Source: Clostridia bacterium
GTDB lineage: Bacteria; Bacillota; Clostridia; Oscillospirales; Acutalibacteraceae
Direction: 5' to 3'
Length of the DNA stretch: 44,379 nt
Assembly (NCBI GenBank): GCA_017625835.1
Contig: JAGAKF010000018.1
Coordinates: 1-44,379, forward strand
Part shown: positions 7,090 to 17,800 of the stretch, in pieces
Layout: the number at the start of each line of letters is the position of its first letter
How positions within the stretch are numbered: position 1 is the first letter of the stretch
Made by a program: the position numbers and the translations under genes
Notes under the pieces: generated by a model
Told to the model about the DNA's origin: nothing
Seen by the model: only the letters and a program-made list of their open reading frames with translations
Database searches by the model: none

Positions 7090-8823
7090 TTAGTAAACAA
7101 CAGTTGCATCAAGAGTAGAACCGGATGCAGCGAAGAATGTTTCAGCTGTACGAGTTCTGATTACGAGTGAACGTGTGCCATACGGGCCAAATGCATGGTT
7201 GATTGTCCATACGCGCTCACCGTCGATATCTTCATAAGGAACCTTACCGGCACCTGACCATGAAGTATATGTGTATGTTGTACCATCTTCTGCATAGAAC
7301 TGAATCTTAACTACGTCTGTGCTTGTCTTGAGGATGATGTCGTGCTTACCAGCGAGGATAACGCCACCGTTCTTAGCATCCGGATACATATCAGGAATCT
7401 CGATTGAGTGGATTGAGAGATCCTTCTTAACGAGACCTGTGAGAGTGAAATCTGTACCGTCTGTTACGCCGAGATCGCCGTAATCAGCATATACTGTGCA
7501 TGCAACTTCTGCTTCAGCTACGAAGATTTCGATCACCCATGTCTCGCCAGCTTCTGTTGCTGTGATATCAGCATCGTCACGAGTGAAGATCTGGTATCCG
7601 TCAGGAGTTGTAACACGAAGAGCATCAGGTGTACCTGTTACTTCAACTTCAACAACAGCTGTGTCACCGATGTATGTTTCACTAGTAACAACATCAACGA
7701 TTTCGCCCTTAACTTCAGGAGCGGGTTCTTCACCGATTGTAACTGTTTCAACGTTAGCCTGAATAGTCTGATCAAACAATGAGTTATAGTCAGCTGACAA
7801 GCCATATGTTTCCTTTGTGAGACTTTCATAATCAACACGATATGCGTTCCAAACAGAGTCTGTTCTACCTATCGATTGTTCAGCATTACCAACATTCTGG
7901 AACTTTGCAATAACGTCGTCAGGGATGAAGAATTCGATTTCTGTGCCGTCAGCAACGCCTTCCTTAACTTCATATGTAGCTGTGAAAAGGAGATCGTTAT
8001 TGAACTTTCTGCCGCCAAGGAACTCACCGTAGTCCAATGTCTGATTGTCGGGGTAAGTATAGATGTAAGATACGCCGTACTTATCGAGTTTTTCCTCTGT
8101 GTACATAGCTTCAGGCCAGTAGTTAAATCTACGGTCCTTCTTGATGCTGCCGTCTTCATTATACTCAACAGCAAGGTCTGTCTGAGTAGCTGAAACCCAA
8201 CCTGTGTCTGTTTCAGGTGTAGTAATGTCGATAGGCTTAAGGACAGACTTATCATAGAAGATACCGCCCAGAAGCTCACCAATTATGTAGTTTGATGTAG
8301 CGTAAACATCAACTGTAATTGTTTCGCCAGCCTTAGCGTACTCCTTATCAGCAACAATGTTAACGTCTACAACAGCCTTTGACTCATCACGGTATGCATA
8401 AGCATAATCGTAGAAAATGTCACACTCTGTTACCATTTCTCCACCATTATCATATGTGAAGTAGAGAATTGCCGGTGTTGCCATCTTGTTGTAAAGATTC
8501 CAATAATCTTCATTTGTTGATGCTGCATTGTACTCTTCGATGATCTCATCGTCCCAGAAGTAAAGGTTGTACTCAAGAACTTCCTGAGGTGCCGGTTCCT
8601 CTGCGCTACCGTCATAAAGCTTTGTACCTGTAAGCCATCTTCTGTCGATTTCATATTTCCAATCAACATCTGCGTCGTAATCTACGTACCAACCCTTTTC
8701 GGCAACTTCTGCCTCTGCTTCTTCAGGTGTGTAATCATAATAATCACCTGCAAAAGAAGCAACTGCGAAAGTGCCAAGAAGCATTGCTACTGCAAGAACG
8801 ATGCTTAAAACTTTCTTTGCCAT
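7090..8823 (-). CDS. secreted multi-domain surface protein with cohesin-like domain
   Basis: A 577-aa protein with a Sec signal peptide (about 1-25, ending AVASFA). Residues about 150-330 look like a cohesin or carbohydrate-binding-type beta sandwich: AVVDVNIVADKEYAKAGETI, then GGIFYDKSVLKPIDI, then LFTATYEVKEGVADGTEIEF. This is the order of strands seen in cohesins, which bind dockerins. Two more beta-rich Ig-like regions follow (about 375-470 and 475-577). There is no dockerin, wall-anchor motif or membrane segment at the C-terminus. ATG with GGAGG 8 nt upstream. It begins 56 nt after the end of the 1914-aa gene without a clear promoter between, so the two are probably co-transcribed. The cohesin call is by pattern only and should be treated as tentative. 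Confidence 0.65.
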   Translation of the reverse strand: MAKKVLSIVLAVAMLLGTFAVASFAGDYYDYTPEEAEAEVAEKGWYVDYDADVDWKYEIDRRWLTGTKLYDGSAEEPAPQEVLEYNLYFWDDEIIEEYNAASTNEDYWNLYNKMATPAILYFTYDNGGEMVTECDIFYDYAYAYRDESKAVVDVNIVADKEYAKAGETITVDVYATSNYIIGELLGGIFYDKSVLKPIDITTPETDTGWVSATQTDLAVEYNEDGSIKKDRRFNYWPEAMYTEEKLDKYGVSYIYTYPDNQTLDYGEFLGGRKFNNDLLFTATYEVKEGVADGTEIEFFIPDDVIAKFQNVGNAEQSIGRTDSVWNAYRVDYESLTKETYGLSADYNSLFDQTIQANVETVTIGEEPAPEVKGEIVDVVTSETYIGDTAVVEVEVTGTPDALRVTTPDGYQIFTRDDADITATEAGETWVIEIFVAEAEVACTVYADYGDLGVTDGTDFTLTGLVKKDLSIHSIEIPDMYPDAKNGGVILAGKHDIILKTSTDVVKIQFYAEDGTTYTYTSWSGAGKVPYEDIDGERVWTINHAFGPYGTRSLVIRTRTAETFFAASGSTLDATVVY

Positions 8824-8879
8824 AATATTTCCTCCTAAATTTTATATCTTTATCCATTGGCATGGATTAAAGCCATTAA

Positions 8880-11800
8880 TTATGCTTCTACGCCCTTACC
8901 TGTTACCTGGTCAATTACCATCTTACCACCGACAACTGAACGAATTACTGAAGCATCCTTTGAATTGATTGTTGCTCTTGTTCCTTCAACGTTAGCTGCA
9001 AGCTTTGCTGCACCTTCGAGCTTATCTGCTGCTCCTGTTACGGTGTCAGCCACTGCTGATGCATCTTTACCGTTAATCGATGCACTTCCGTCGATGTCAC
9101 CATAGATTACGATTACGTACTCTCCGATAACTTCGCCTGTCTTTTCTGACTTAACGATTACCTTTGAGCCTGTACCCATGTAACGTGCTGTTGTCATTTC
9201 ATACTCGAGCTTTACATTTTCGTAATCTGCATATGTGCTCTGGAACTTTGCCTTTGTAAGGCTGGTCTGGAGACCTACGATGTAGTTTACACCGCCCTGT
9301 GTAATGATTGAAGCTGTTCCCTTAACTCCGAAAAGCTCCGTAACAGCCGGAACAAGAGAGTCGATGTAACCCTGAAGAGTTACTGCCATTTCATCAACCT
9401 GAGCCTGTTTGTCGATCGTCAGGTCCATATTCTTTGAAACAGTTTCCTCTCTGTAAGCTACTATAAGAGACATTACCTCATTAAAGTTTTCATATGTATT
9501 AGTATAAATCTCCGAAGACGAATTGTCAAGCAAATCTAAGATTTTTTGAAGTTCTGTGTAATCTGCCAATTTTAACTTCAATTCATTGGTAAGATTAACT
9601 ATATTATTTGCAAAGAGAATAACTTTATCCTGCTCCGTGATATCAAGACCGTACTCAACTTTGTCGATTTCTGCCTGAAGCAGAGCAACCGAATCGTCTG
9701 TATACCAGCCTGTAGCGATCTTTTCATTCGCTGCTGTGATAGCATCTTCAACTGCGGTGTAGTCTGCGTCCATTACTATAAGCGATTCCGTCAGACCTTC
9801 AATATTTATAACTAATGAATCCACAAAATACTGGTCATAAAGGTTTTCGCTTTCCGAGTTGATTTCTGACTTTGCAAAGCTTACAGCTTCACGGAGCCTT
9901 GCAACAGAATCATATGTATAGATGCCCTTTTCGATTTCTTCTTCAGCAATTCTGATTACCTCGAGAAGCTCGTCAATGTACGGACCCTTGCGCTCAAGGC
10001 GGCCGATTGCTTCTGTAATCATCGCCGCAAACACGTCAACCTCATCCTGCCTGTCAGCAGTAAGTGTGTAGTCGACCTGAGCAATTACTTCACTGAGCTC
10101 TGCAACACTTTCATCTGTATACAATCCGGTTGCAATCTTTGAATCAGCAACCGCGATTGCATTTTCAACTGCAGTATAGTCAGCAGGTTTGAGGACAAGC
10201 TTACCTGTTGCTTCGACGATTGCTGCTGCGAAAGCATCGACATCCGCCTGCTTATCAATAGTCAAACCGTATTCAACAGCGTTAATTGCATTCTGCACAA
10301 GAACAACTGAATCGTCTGTATACCAGCCTGTATTTATCTTCTCGTTTGCAGCTGATATTGCATTTTCAACAGATGTGTAATCTGCACCATTAACCTCAAG
10401 TTTTTCAATTGCTGCATTGATTGCCGTTGCGTAACCGTCAACGGTTGACTGCTTAAGAATGTTATATCCGCGGACAACCTTGTTGATTGCTTTGTTGAGA
10501 TTTGCAACGCTTTCGTCTGTATAGATGCCCTTTGAGATTTCAGCATTTGCCTTCTCAATAGCTTCATCAACTGCAGTGTAATCAGCCTGTCTGTACTTAA
10601 GCATTGAAACAGCATCGTCGATTGCATAAGCAAACTCATCGACCTCATCCTGACGGGTATACGGATAGTCGCGTTCAACTGCCTCAATTGCAGCAAGAAC
10701 ATCTGCAACACTTTCATCAGTGTACAAGCCTGATTCAATTTCTGAACGGGCATATTGGATAGCATCATCAACATCTGTATAATCAGCATAGATTATTTCG
10801 AGCTTGCTTGTCGCATCAATAATAGCTGCAGCAAAAGCGTCAACCTCTTCCTGACGGGTAACCTTATAACCTCTGACAACAGCATTGATAGCCTTATTGA
10901 CATTTGCAACGCTTTCATCTGTGTAATAACCCTTTGCAATTTCAGCATTAGCTGCTGTGATAGCATCATCAACTGCAGTATAGTCTGCATCAAGCTGAAC
11001 GAGCTTTCCTACTGCATTATTGATTGCCGTTGCAAAAGCATCAACCTCGTTTTGTCTTGTAACAGGATAGTCGCGCTCAACAGCATCTATTGCTTCCTGA
11101 ACAAGTGCAATGCTGTCATCGGTATAAATACCCTTTTCAATCTCAGCGTTAGCAGCCACTATTGCATCATCTACCGCTGTATAATCAGCTGTCTTATAGC
11201 GAAGGAATTCAATCGCCTGCTCGATTGCGAGAGCATATGTGTCAACTTCCTCCTGATGAGTTATATCAAGATCGTAAACAACTGCACCAATCTGAGCCTG
11301 AAGGTGATTCCAGCTGTCCTCAGTATAAATCGAAGAATCTGTCGGCACCTTCTTAATCGCTGCGGTAACTGCACTGTAATCTGCACCCTTGTATTTAAGT
11401 CCTGTTATTGCATTGTTTATAGATGTAACATATCTGTCAACCGTAGCCTGCTTGTCAGCTGTATATGTACGGTTGATATTATTGATTGTTGCGTTAAGAG
11501 TTGCAACAGAAAGAGTTGTATACAAAGTAAGATCAGACGGCACATTAAGAAGTGCTTGATCCACCTGAGTATAATCTGCGGGAGCAATTACAAGCTTTGA
11601 AATTGCATCTGCGATAGCTGTTGCGTAGCCATCAACAACAGTCTGTTCTCTTATATCAAGACCTTCAACAACCGAAGCAACTACAACCTCCAGGTCTGCC
11701 ATTGATTCATCTGTATAATAAGGATGATCGGGATGTGCTGTCTCAAACTCGGTGTTAAGATCAATCTTCTCCTGTGCAAGAGCAAGCTGTTTATTTACCT

Positions 11801-14624
11801 GACTGTAATCTGCGGGAAGATATTCAAGCTGGTCGATTGCTTCGCTGATTGTAGTTACATAACCGTCTACCGTTGCCTGCTCGCTGATCGGTTTATTGAA
11901 TACAACCGAAGTATACGCTTGCGTAAGTCTGTCAAGGCTTGCTTCGGTATAAAGGTCCTCACCTGTTGTAACGATTTCATATGCTTCATCATAGACTGTT
12001 CTTACTTCAGAATAGTCTGCAGTATTCTCAACAAGTGAATTGAGTGCATTTGTGATTGCGGTTGCATAGCCGTTTACCGTTGCCTGATGTGAAAAATCAA
12101 GTCCTCTTTCAACATTTTCAATAGCCTGAATTACTGAAGACCAGTTAGAATAGAATGTTTCAGCCGTAAAACCATATGAATCAGCGTATGTGTTTTTGAT
12201 GAGATTTTCTCGTTCCTGAACCAGGTCAATCGCTGCATCGACAGACGAATAATCAGCCAGGTTCTTATTAAGGCTGTCAATCGCCGACTGAAGCGCTGTG
12301 GTTGCTCGGTTTATATCATTCTGGTATCTGATATCAAGATCCAGCTTGGATTCAAGATTTGCAAGAGCTGTATCAACAGCAGACATATCGTCATACTGGC
12401 TTCTGTCTATGCTGTTCGCCTTAGCAATCATCTGAAAAGCAGCAGTAGTATCTGCCGGTTTGTACTGAAGATTTTCAAGTTTTTCATTAAGGTTTGCCGT
12501 TGCTGTGTCGATCTTTGACTGGTACGATAAATCCTTACCTTTAAGGGCAACAAGCTCATTGTAGGCAGCGGTAAGCTCCGTTGCACAGTCTTCCACAAGA
12601 TAAGAAAGATTTACAGCCTTATATGCCGTTTCTGCTTTTGTCGCTTCAACATAGTTTGCTGACTTCAAAGAAAGTGCATTTATCGCTCTCTCGAGCTGAA
12701 GAACATAACCGTTAACAGTAGCCTGTTCACCTCTAAGGAGAGGATCAGCAACAATGTATCCGTCAAGTTCATCATATATGCATCCGAGTTTAGTTAACGT
12801 TTGTTCGAGGTTTGACCAGTTGTTATAAGCTTCGGAGGCAGGGATTCCGTAATTCGCAAGCGAGCGAGACATAATCGTATTTATTGTTTTAAGGTGAGCA
12901 TTGAATTCAGTGTAATCAGCGGGAGCTTCCTCAAGCTCACCAATAGCTGCAACGAGATCTGTACCCAACTTATCTACAGCAGGCTGATAAATTGCACTGT
13001 AATTATCTAAATAAGAATCCAGAATATTCTGCACCTTTGCCCATGAAGCCAGTGTGTAGAAAGTCTTATCTTTTGCCATCGCCTGAGCATAGTAAGCTGA
13101 TGCAACTGAATAGTCAGCCGTTCTCATTTCAAGATCATCATAAGCAGCAACAACTGCATTGTAAGCAGTATTGATTTCATCCTGAGTTGCATTCGGCTTT
13201 TTAAGGCAGGAAAGGGCTGATTTGTAAGCGTTGAGGAAAGCTTCCCAACCTGCAGAATAATACCAATCCTGAGGGTTGTAGCCCTTAAAATCGCCTGACG
13301 GAACATCAGTTGTCATAACTGTCGGGTCTGTTCCGTGAATCTGATCAATGAACGTACGCAAAGCACCCTTATCCGTCGTTATAATTCTCAAGCTGTGTGA
13401 ATGGCCGATAAAAACTTCATTCCAGTCAGCTGCAGTCTGATATTTATTGGTGAAGGTATAATCGCGTGTGCCAATAGAATCACTTGGAACTGAACCTGTA
13501 AAGTACTGCATAAACGAAGTTCCTGCGCCAAAGATTGATCCACTGTAGCCTGTAAGACCAATTTCATTTGCAGCATAGGTGTTATTTGTCAAAGCGCCGT
13601 CGTCATCTTCGTCTGAATAAGTGTTGCATACATTATAGTTTACATATGTATTACGGATAGAAACCGTAACCTGCTCATTGGAGTTTGAAGCCTGATCAAG
13701 ATTAGCTGTTACAAGACGAAGATTGAGGTCAGAAAGTGTTGAATGAATGCTTCGGTCAAAATAAACATATGAAATAGGTCTGTTATCATCTGCGTGATAA
13801 GCAATATTATAATCGCGTGAAGCGCTTTGTCCGTCTGACCTGTGCATAACGCCGTAATCCGTAGTCCATCCGGGTGCCGAACCTGTACTTTCAAAGAAAA
13901 CGCTGCCTTCACCTACTCCGTTATTGTAAAGAGTGCCGTAGGTGTTTGCGCCAAGAACATATGATGCTACATATGAACGGTTCTTAGTACTCTGACCAAG
14001 CCAGAAATCCTCGTATGTCCTCTTTGTTGAATACTCTCCTGCAGGTGTTGCAATCGCTTCAACATAAGAAACGCCGTAAGAATTATACGTCCTTGTATAG
14101 CTCTTACCGGTTACAGTATTATGATCTGTGTGAGTGTAGGCAATTGTGAATATGAGAGTTGTTCCTACTGTTGCGGTACCACCTGTTACAGACCATACAT
14201 ATGTACCGTTGGAAAATGAATAATCGCTGATAGTTACAGTAGTATTGCTGCAGGTAATCGTCGGTGCTGAGTCGAGCTCGACACCCGGAGTGAATGCAAT
14301 CTGAGTTGCAACGGGTGTTTCACCTGCATATGCTGTTGCAGAAGTGAATGATCCGTTCAGCTCAGGCATACCTGACGGTGTTGCCTTAACGATAACTGAG
14401 TTACTTCCCGAAGGCTGCTTCATTGAGTTAACGGCATAAGCAACTCGCGTTATATCCGTAACATAAACTGAAGCCACCGGTCTTTTGAGGACCAGTGAAG
14501 AATCCGTTGCCCTTGCATCAGCTGCAACAGCCGTAAAGACAGGCGAACCGAGAGTTATCGGCAAAGAAGAAAGTATGAGTGTCAAAGCAATTATTAAGCT
14601 TATAACCTTTCTGCATTTTTTCAT
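8880..14624 (-). CDS. giant secreted protein with 18 FIVAR-like helical repeats and a C-terminal dockerin-like module
   Basis: A 1914-aa secreted protein. I chose the ATG at 14624 because GGTGG lies 8 nt upstream; an ATG at 14639 would add five residues. The signal peptide is about 1-35. Residues about 40-480 form a beta-rich N-terminal region I do not recognise. Then about 18 repeats, most opening with ADYT/S, run to about residue 1760. They resemble FIVAR-type three-helix repeats (YTxESVxxLxxAI...QxxVDxxAxAI...L) used as stalks or ligand-binding arms. The last 100 residues (8883-9182) are a small beta module (GTGSKV...GEYVIVIYGD) and two dockerin-type segments. Loop 1 (DIDGSASINGKD) keeps the calcium ligands; loop 2 (near ANVEGTRATINSKD) does not. 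Probably a long cell-surface fibre protein held by its dockerin. Confidence 0.8.
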   Translation of the reverse strand: MKKCRKVISLIIALTLILSSLPITLGSPVFTAVAADARATDSSLVLKRPVASVYVTDITRVAYAVNSMKQPSGSNSVIVKATPSGMPELNGSFTSATAYAGETPVATQIAFTPGVELDSAPTITCSNTTVTISDYSFSNGTYVWSVTGGTATVGTTLIFTIAYTHTDHNTVTGKSYTRTYNSYGVSYVEAIATPAGEYSTKRTYEDFWLGQSTKNRSYVASYVLGANTYGTLYNNGVGEGSVFFESTGSAPGWTTDYGVMHRSDGQSASRDYNIAYHADDNRPISYVYFDRSIHSTLSDLNLRLVTANLDQASNSNEQVTVSIRNTYVNYNVCNTYSDEDDDGALTNNTYAANEIGLTGYSGSIFGAGTSFMQYFTGSVPSDSIGTRDYTFTNKYQTAADWNEVFIGHSHSLRIITTDKGALRTFIDQIHGTDPTVMTTDVPSGDFKGYNPQDWYYSAGWEAFLNAYKSALSCLKKPNATQDEINTAYNAVVAAYDDLEMRTADYSVASAYYAQAMAKDKTFYTLASWAKVQNILDSYLDNYSAIYQPAVDKLGTDLVAAIGELEEAPADYTEFNAHLKTINTIMSRSLANYGIPASEAYNNWSNLEQTLTKLGCIYDELDGYIVADPLLRGEQATVNGYVLQLERAINALSLKSANYVEATKAETAYKAVNLSYLVEDCATELTAAYNELVALKGKDLSYQSKIDTATANLNEKLENLQYKPADTTAAFQMIAKANSIDRSQYDDMSAVDTALANLESKLDLDIRYQNDINRATTALQSAIDSLNKNLADYSSVDAAIDLVQERENLIKNTYADSYGFTAETFYSNWSSVIQAIENVERGLDFSHQATVNGYATAITNALNSLVENTADYSEVRTVYDEAYEIVTTGEDLYTEASLDRLTQAYTSVVFNKPISEQATVDGYVTTISEAIDQLEYLPADYSQVNKQLALAQEKIDLNTEFETAHPDHPYYTDESMADLEVVVASVVEGLDIREQTVVDGYATAIADAISKLVIAPADYTQVDQALLNVPSDLTLYTTLSVATLNATINNINRTYTADKQATVDRYVTSINNAITGLKYKGADYSAVTAAIKKVPTDSSIYTEDSWNHLQAQIGAVVYDLDITHQEEVDTYALAIEQAIEFLRYKTADYTAVDDAIVAANAEIEKGIYTDDSIALVQEAIDAVERDYPVTRQNEVDAFATAINNAVGKLVQLDADYTAVDDAITAANAEIAKGYYTDESVANVNKAINAVVRGYKVTRQEEVDAFAAAIIDATSKLEIIYADYTDVDDAIQYARSEIESGLYTDESVADVLAAIEAVERDYPYTRQDEVDEFAYAIDDAVSMLKYRQADYTAVDEAIEKANAEISKGIYTDESVANLNKAINKVVRGYNILKQSTVDGYATAINAAIEKLEVNGADYTSVENAISAANEKINTGWYTDDSVVLVQNAINAVEYGLTIDKQADVDAFAAAIVEATGKLVLKPADYTAVENAIAVADSKIATGLYTDESVAELSEVIAQVDYTLTADRQDEVDVFAAMITEAIGRLERKGPYIDELLEVIRIAEEEIEKGIYTYDSVARLREAVSFAKSEINSESENLYDQYFVDSLVINIEGLTESLIVMDADYTAVEDAITAANEKIATGWYTDDSVALLQAEIDKVEYGLDITEQDKVILFANNIVNLTNELKLKLADYTELQKILDLLDNSSSEIYTNTYENFNEVMSLIVAYREETVSKNMDLTIDKQAQVDEMAVTLQGYIDSLVPAVTELFGVKGTASIITQGGVNYIVGLQTSLTKAKFQSTYADYENVKLEYEMTTARYMGTGSKVIVKSEKTGEVIGEYVIVIYGDIDGSASINGKDASAVADTVTGAADKLEGAAKLAANVEGTRATINSKDASVIRSVVGGKMVIDQVTGKGVEA
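9340..13119 (-). repeat. coding array of about 18 helical repeats of near 67 aa
   Basis: Repeat starts are marked by ADY codons. Six central units are exactly 67 codons (201 bp) each: 10989-11189, 10788-10988, 10587-10787, 10386-10586, 10185-10385 and 9984-10184. Flanking units are more divergent and vary in length. The four from 10386 to 11189 alternate in type (see findings). Confidence 0.8.
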
Positions 14625-14682
14625 ATCCAACACCACCATAAAATTATCGCATACTTACCCCACGATACTATTATACATAAAT

Positions 14683-14711
14683 ATTTTATCACAACAAACT
14701 TTGCAAGTCAA
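14683..14711 (-). promoter_or_regulatory. promoter of the 1914-aa and 577-aa surface protein genes
   Basis: TTGACT (14706-14711), a 17-base spacer and TAAAAT (14683-14688), preceded by TGA as an extended -10. The leader to the start codon is about 50 nt. Confidence 0.7.
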
Positions 14712-14771
14712 CAAGCTTTAAGTCTGTTTTGTAACAAGGGTAACGGGTTCATATGTAAATAAAGCAAAGAA

Positions 14772-14801
14772 AAACAACCGGTACTTTCGTACCGGCTGTT
14801 T
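14772..14801 (-). terminator. intrinsic terminator of the 1212-aa dockerin protein gene
   Basis: AAACAGCCGGTAC, loop GAAA, GTACCGGTTGTTT, then TTCTTTGC on the minus strand, directly after the stop codon. Confidence 0.85.
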
Positions 14802-14810
14802 GTGTTTAAT

Positions 14811-17800
14811 TTATTCTGCCAATGCGCGAGCGCCATTTACGAGATCAATGAAATCAACTGTTTCTTCAGCCTCACGTGTCTGGCTGATTGTCTCCTTGTA
14901 GAGACCTGCATTTTCAACAGACTTGGCATCTGATGTACCGATTGTTCCATCTTCGTTGAGGTCACCTGCGACGCCAACGTACTGGTTGTAACCCTTAACG
15001 CGGAGCATTGAAGCTGCATAAGCTCTCATAACAACTGCGTCCTGACCGTCGATGAAGCTGTCGCCGTTGACATCACCGAACAGGATGAGGGTGTATGTTG
15101 TATCGATATCGTATTCACCGTCACCATCCGGGTCGGATGCGATCTGAACCTTAGTACCTGTACCGTAACCTGCCTCAGTCGGTTCTGCAAGCATTGTATC
15201 ACCTGCTGTCGGAGAACCGAAGTACATTGTGAAATAGAAGTAGAAGTCATCGCCCCACATATCTCTTTCTTCCTGGCTGTAGAAGTCCTGATCGAAGCCG
15301 TAAATGTACTTATCCTTGTTGTTTGCGATCTGTGCTGTAGGATCATAGAACTCGATAACCGGAATAGCTGCAAGATTGTCGATAGCATCACGGAGTGCGT
15401 TTGCAATATTATCAACGTAAACCTGGCCGTCAATATCCCACTTGATTTCGTTATTGAAATCAACAGCATCGATATATGTGTCTACAACACTCTGAACAGA
15501 TTCCTCTGTGAAGAGATACGGATCAGAAAGGTCATAAATACGTGCAAGCTGGAACTCAAGCTCTGAATAGTCAGCATCGCCCTTGTTAGCCTTAAGACCT
15601 GCAACTGCGTCACGAAGCTGTGCACGAGCCATGTTAACCTTGGACTGCTGATAGTCACCAAGAGTACCTGATGCTGCATAGCTGTTGTACTCATTCATAA
15701 CCTTATTTGCAAATGCCATTGCCTTCTCGTATGCATCCCATGAACGGTTTGTATAGAGCTGGTTGCCTTCTGCATCAGTTTTTGAATAGTTAGCTGCAAT
15801 AGCCTTCTGATAGATCTTGTTGAGCTGATAGTTATTAGCAGTTGTCGGATAGTAGTCAAGAACATCCTGCTTTGTGTAGTAGAGTGCATAGTAAGCATAT
15901 GTGATATCAGCACGTGCCGGAGCCTCTACTGTAGGATCGTTTTCAGATGCGTCATACTGATCAAGTATGCCCTTTGCCCTATCAAGTGCATCCTCATAAT
16001 CTTTGAATGCCCAGATTTCATAGTCAACATCTGTGAAGTATTCGTAGCTATCCTCGTAATACTTGATGCCTTCGTTTTCAGGAATCTTAAGCTCTTCGTA
16101 AAGATCTCTGAGTTCCTTGATTGTGTATGATGTACCCGGAGGGCAGTTATCCTCGTAGTGTACCTTCATAAAGTCAAACTGATCAAGATCGATGATACCA
16201 ATAAGAGTTGCAAGAAGGTCAAGAGACTCACCTGCGAGTGTGCCCGGTCCTGTAATAGCTGTGATGCTATAGAGAAGCATATAAGCTGTTCTCTGAAGGC
16301 CTGTGCCGTTAAGAGCTGCATTGCTGTTATATCTTGACGGATACGAAGCACCTGTATCAGTTGTATTTCTTTCGATAAGAAGCTCATCAAGAGTTGTATA
16401 TGCGTAAGGAACGATGAGGTTAAGCTGGAATGCATTATTGTTGAGCTGGCCTACTGAAGCCTTTTCGCCAGGAAGACGGAAGAGACCGTTAAGAACACGA
16501 GCAACGAGGTTTACAAGAGCCTGGCTAAGAGGCTTGTTGAGCTCTGAATCAGGTCTGCTACCGATGATTCTGAGAAGACCGTTGATATCAAAGTTGAGCA
16601 CGCTACCTATGATGCTGTCAACAAAGAGGTTTTCCATACCGTACTGGCTGTCTTCAACACCGTAGAAGATGTTTGTGAGCGGAAGAACCTGGCCAACTGT
16701 CATATAAAGCTTATACCACGGGCTGTTCATATTAGCATCTGTCTTGTATGAATCATCAGGATAGAGATTAAAGAGAACTGCAAACTTACCAAGAAGCTGG
16801 TCAAAAACGCCGTTGAGCAACTCATCAAATGTCGGAGTAAGGTTATTGAGAAGCGCCTGATATGTAGGCTCTACATCACCGGGGATGTAACCAAACTGAC
16901 CAACGATGTAGTATCTGAGAACTGCTGCTGCAACGTCAAGACACTGCATTGAGTCAGGAATAAGTTCGCCACTTTCAATCTTAGCCTCGAAGTCAACTGA
17001 AGGAATAACTTCAGCTGCAAGGTTAACGAGTGTATATGTAGCAAGCTCTTTGATCGAGTTGCAGTTATGCGGGAAGTAGAAACCGTCAACAAAAGCATCA
17101 AGAATCATCTGAACTGCAAAAGCAAATACCTGCTCTTCAGTAGCTGTTTCAAGATATGCTGTGTCTTCCTCTGTAAGAACAGGGAAGTCTGAAAGCAATG
17201 ACGGAAGCATCGGGAGAACACCCTTAAGGAGGTCACCGAGCTGAGCCATAAGGTCAGGAGCAACTGTGAGGTACTCACCGCCGTTACCGTCGTCCTGAAG
17301 ATAAACGTAGCTTGTAATACCTTCCTTAAGAACATACTCGAGACCATAGTTGATCTTGTCGAGGTTGTTCGGAGCTTCAGGATTCGGGCAGCCTACCATT
17401 CTGAGGAAAGCTTCCATAATTTCTTCAGCTGTTGCATCTTCGGGAAGACCAACTGTTTCGTATGTAACGAAGAGGTTGATAACCATATCAACATATGACA
17501 TTTCCTCTGCTGTCGGGTCGTCAACAGGGATTTCGAGAAGGTCGATAAGAAGGTTACCTGCGAAAGGAAGAACGATATCGTCAATAAGGGCGATAAAGAT
17601 CTCACGGCAGAAATCATAGATAGATGCCTTTGTGATATCAACTTCATCTGCTGTAAGTGACGGACAAAGCTGAACAAGGCCCATCATATTCTTAAGTGTA
17701 CCGTCTTCGTTTGTTTCAAGACCAAGGAAATCAGCAACAACATTCTCGCCTGTTTCGGCATCAGCAAGCATATCGCAAAGGAACTTGATTGCACGGTTTG

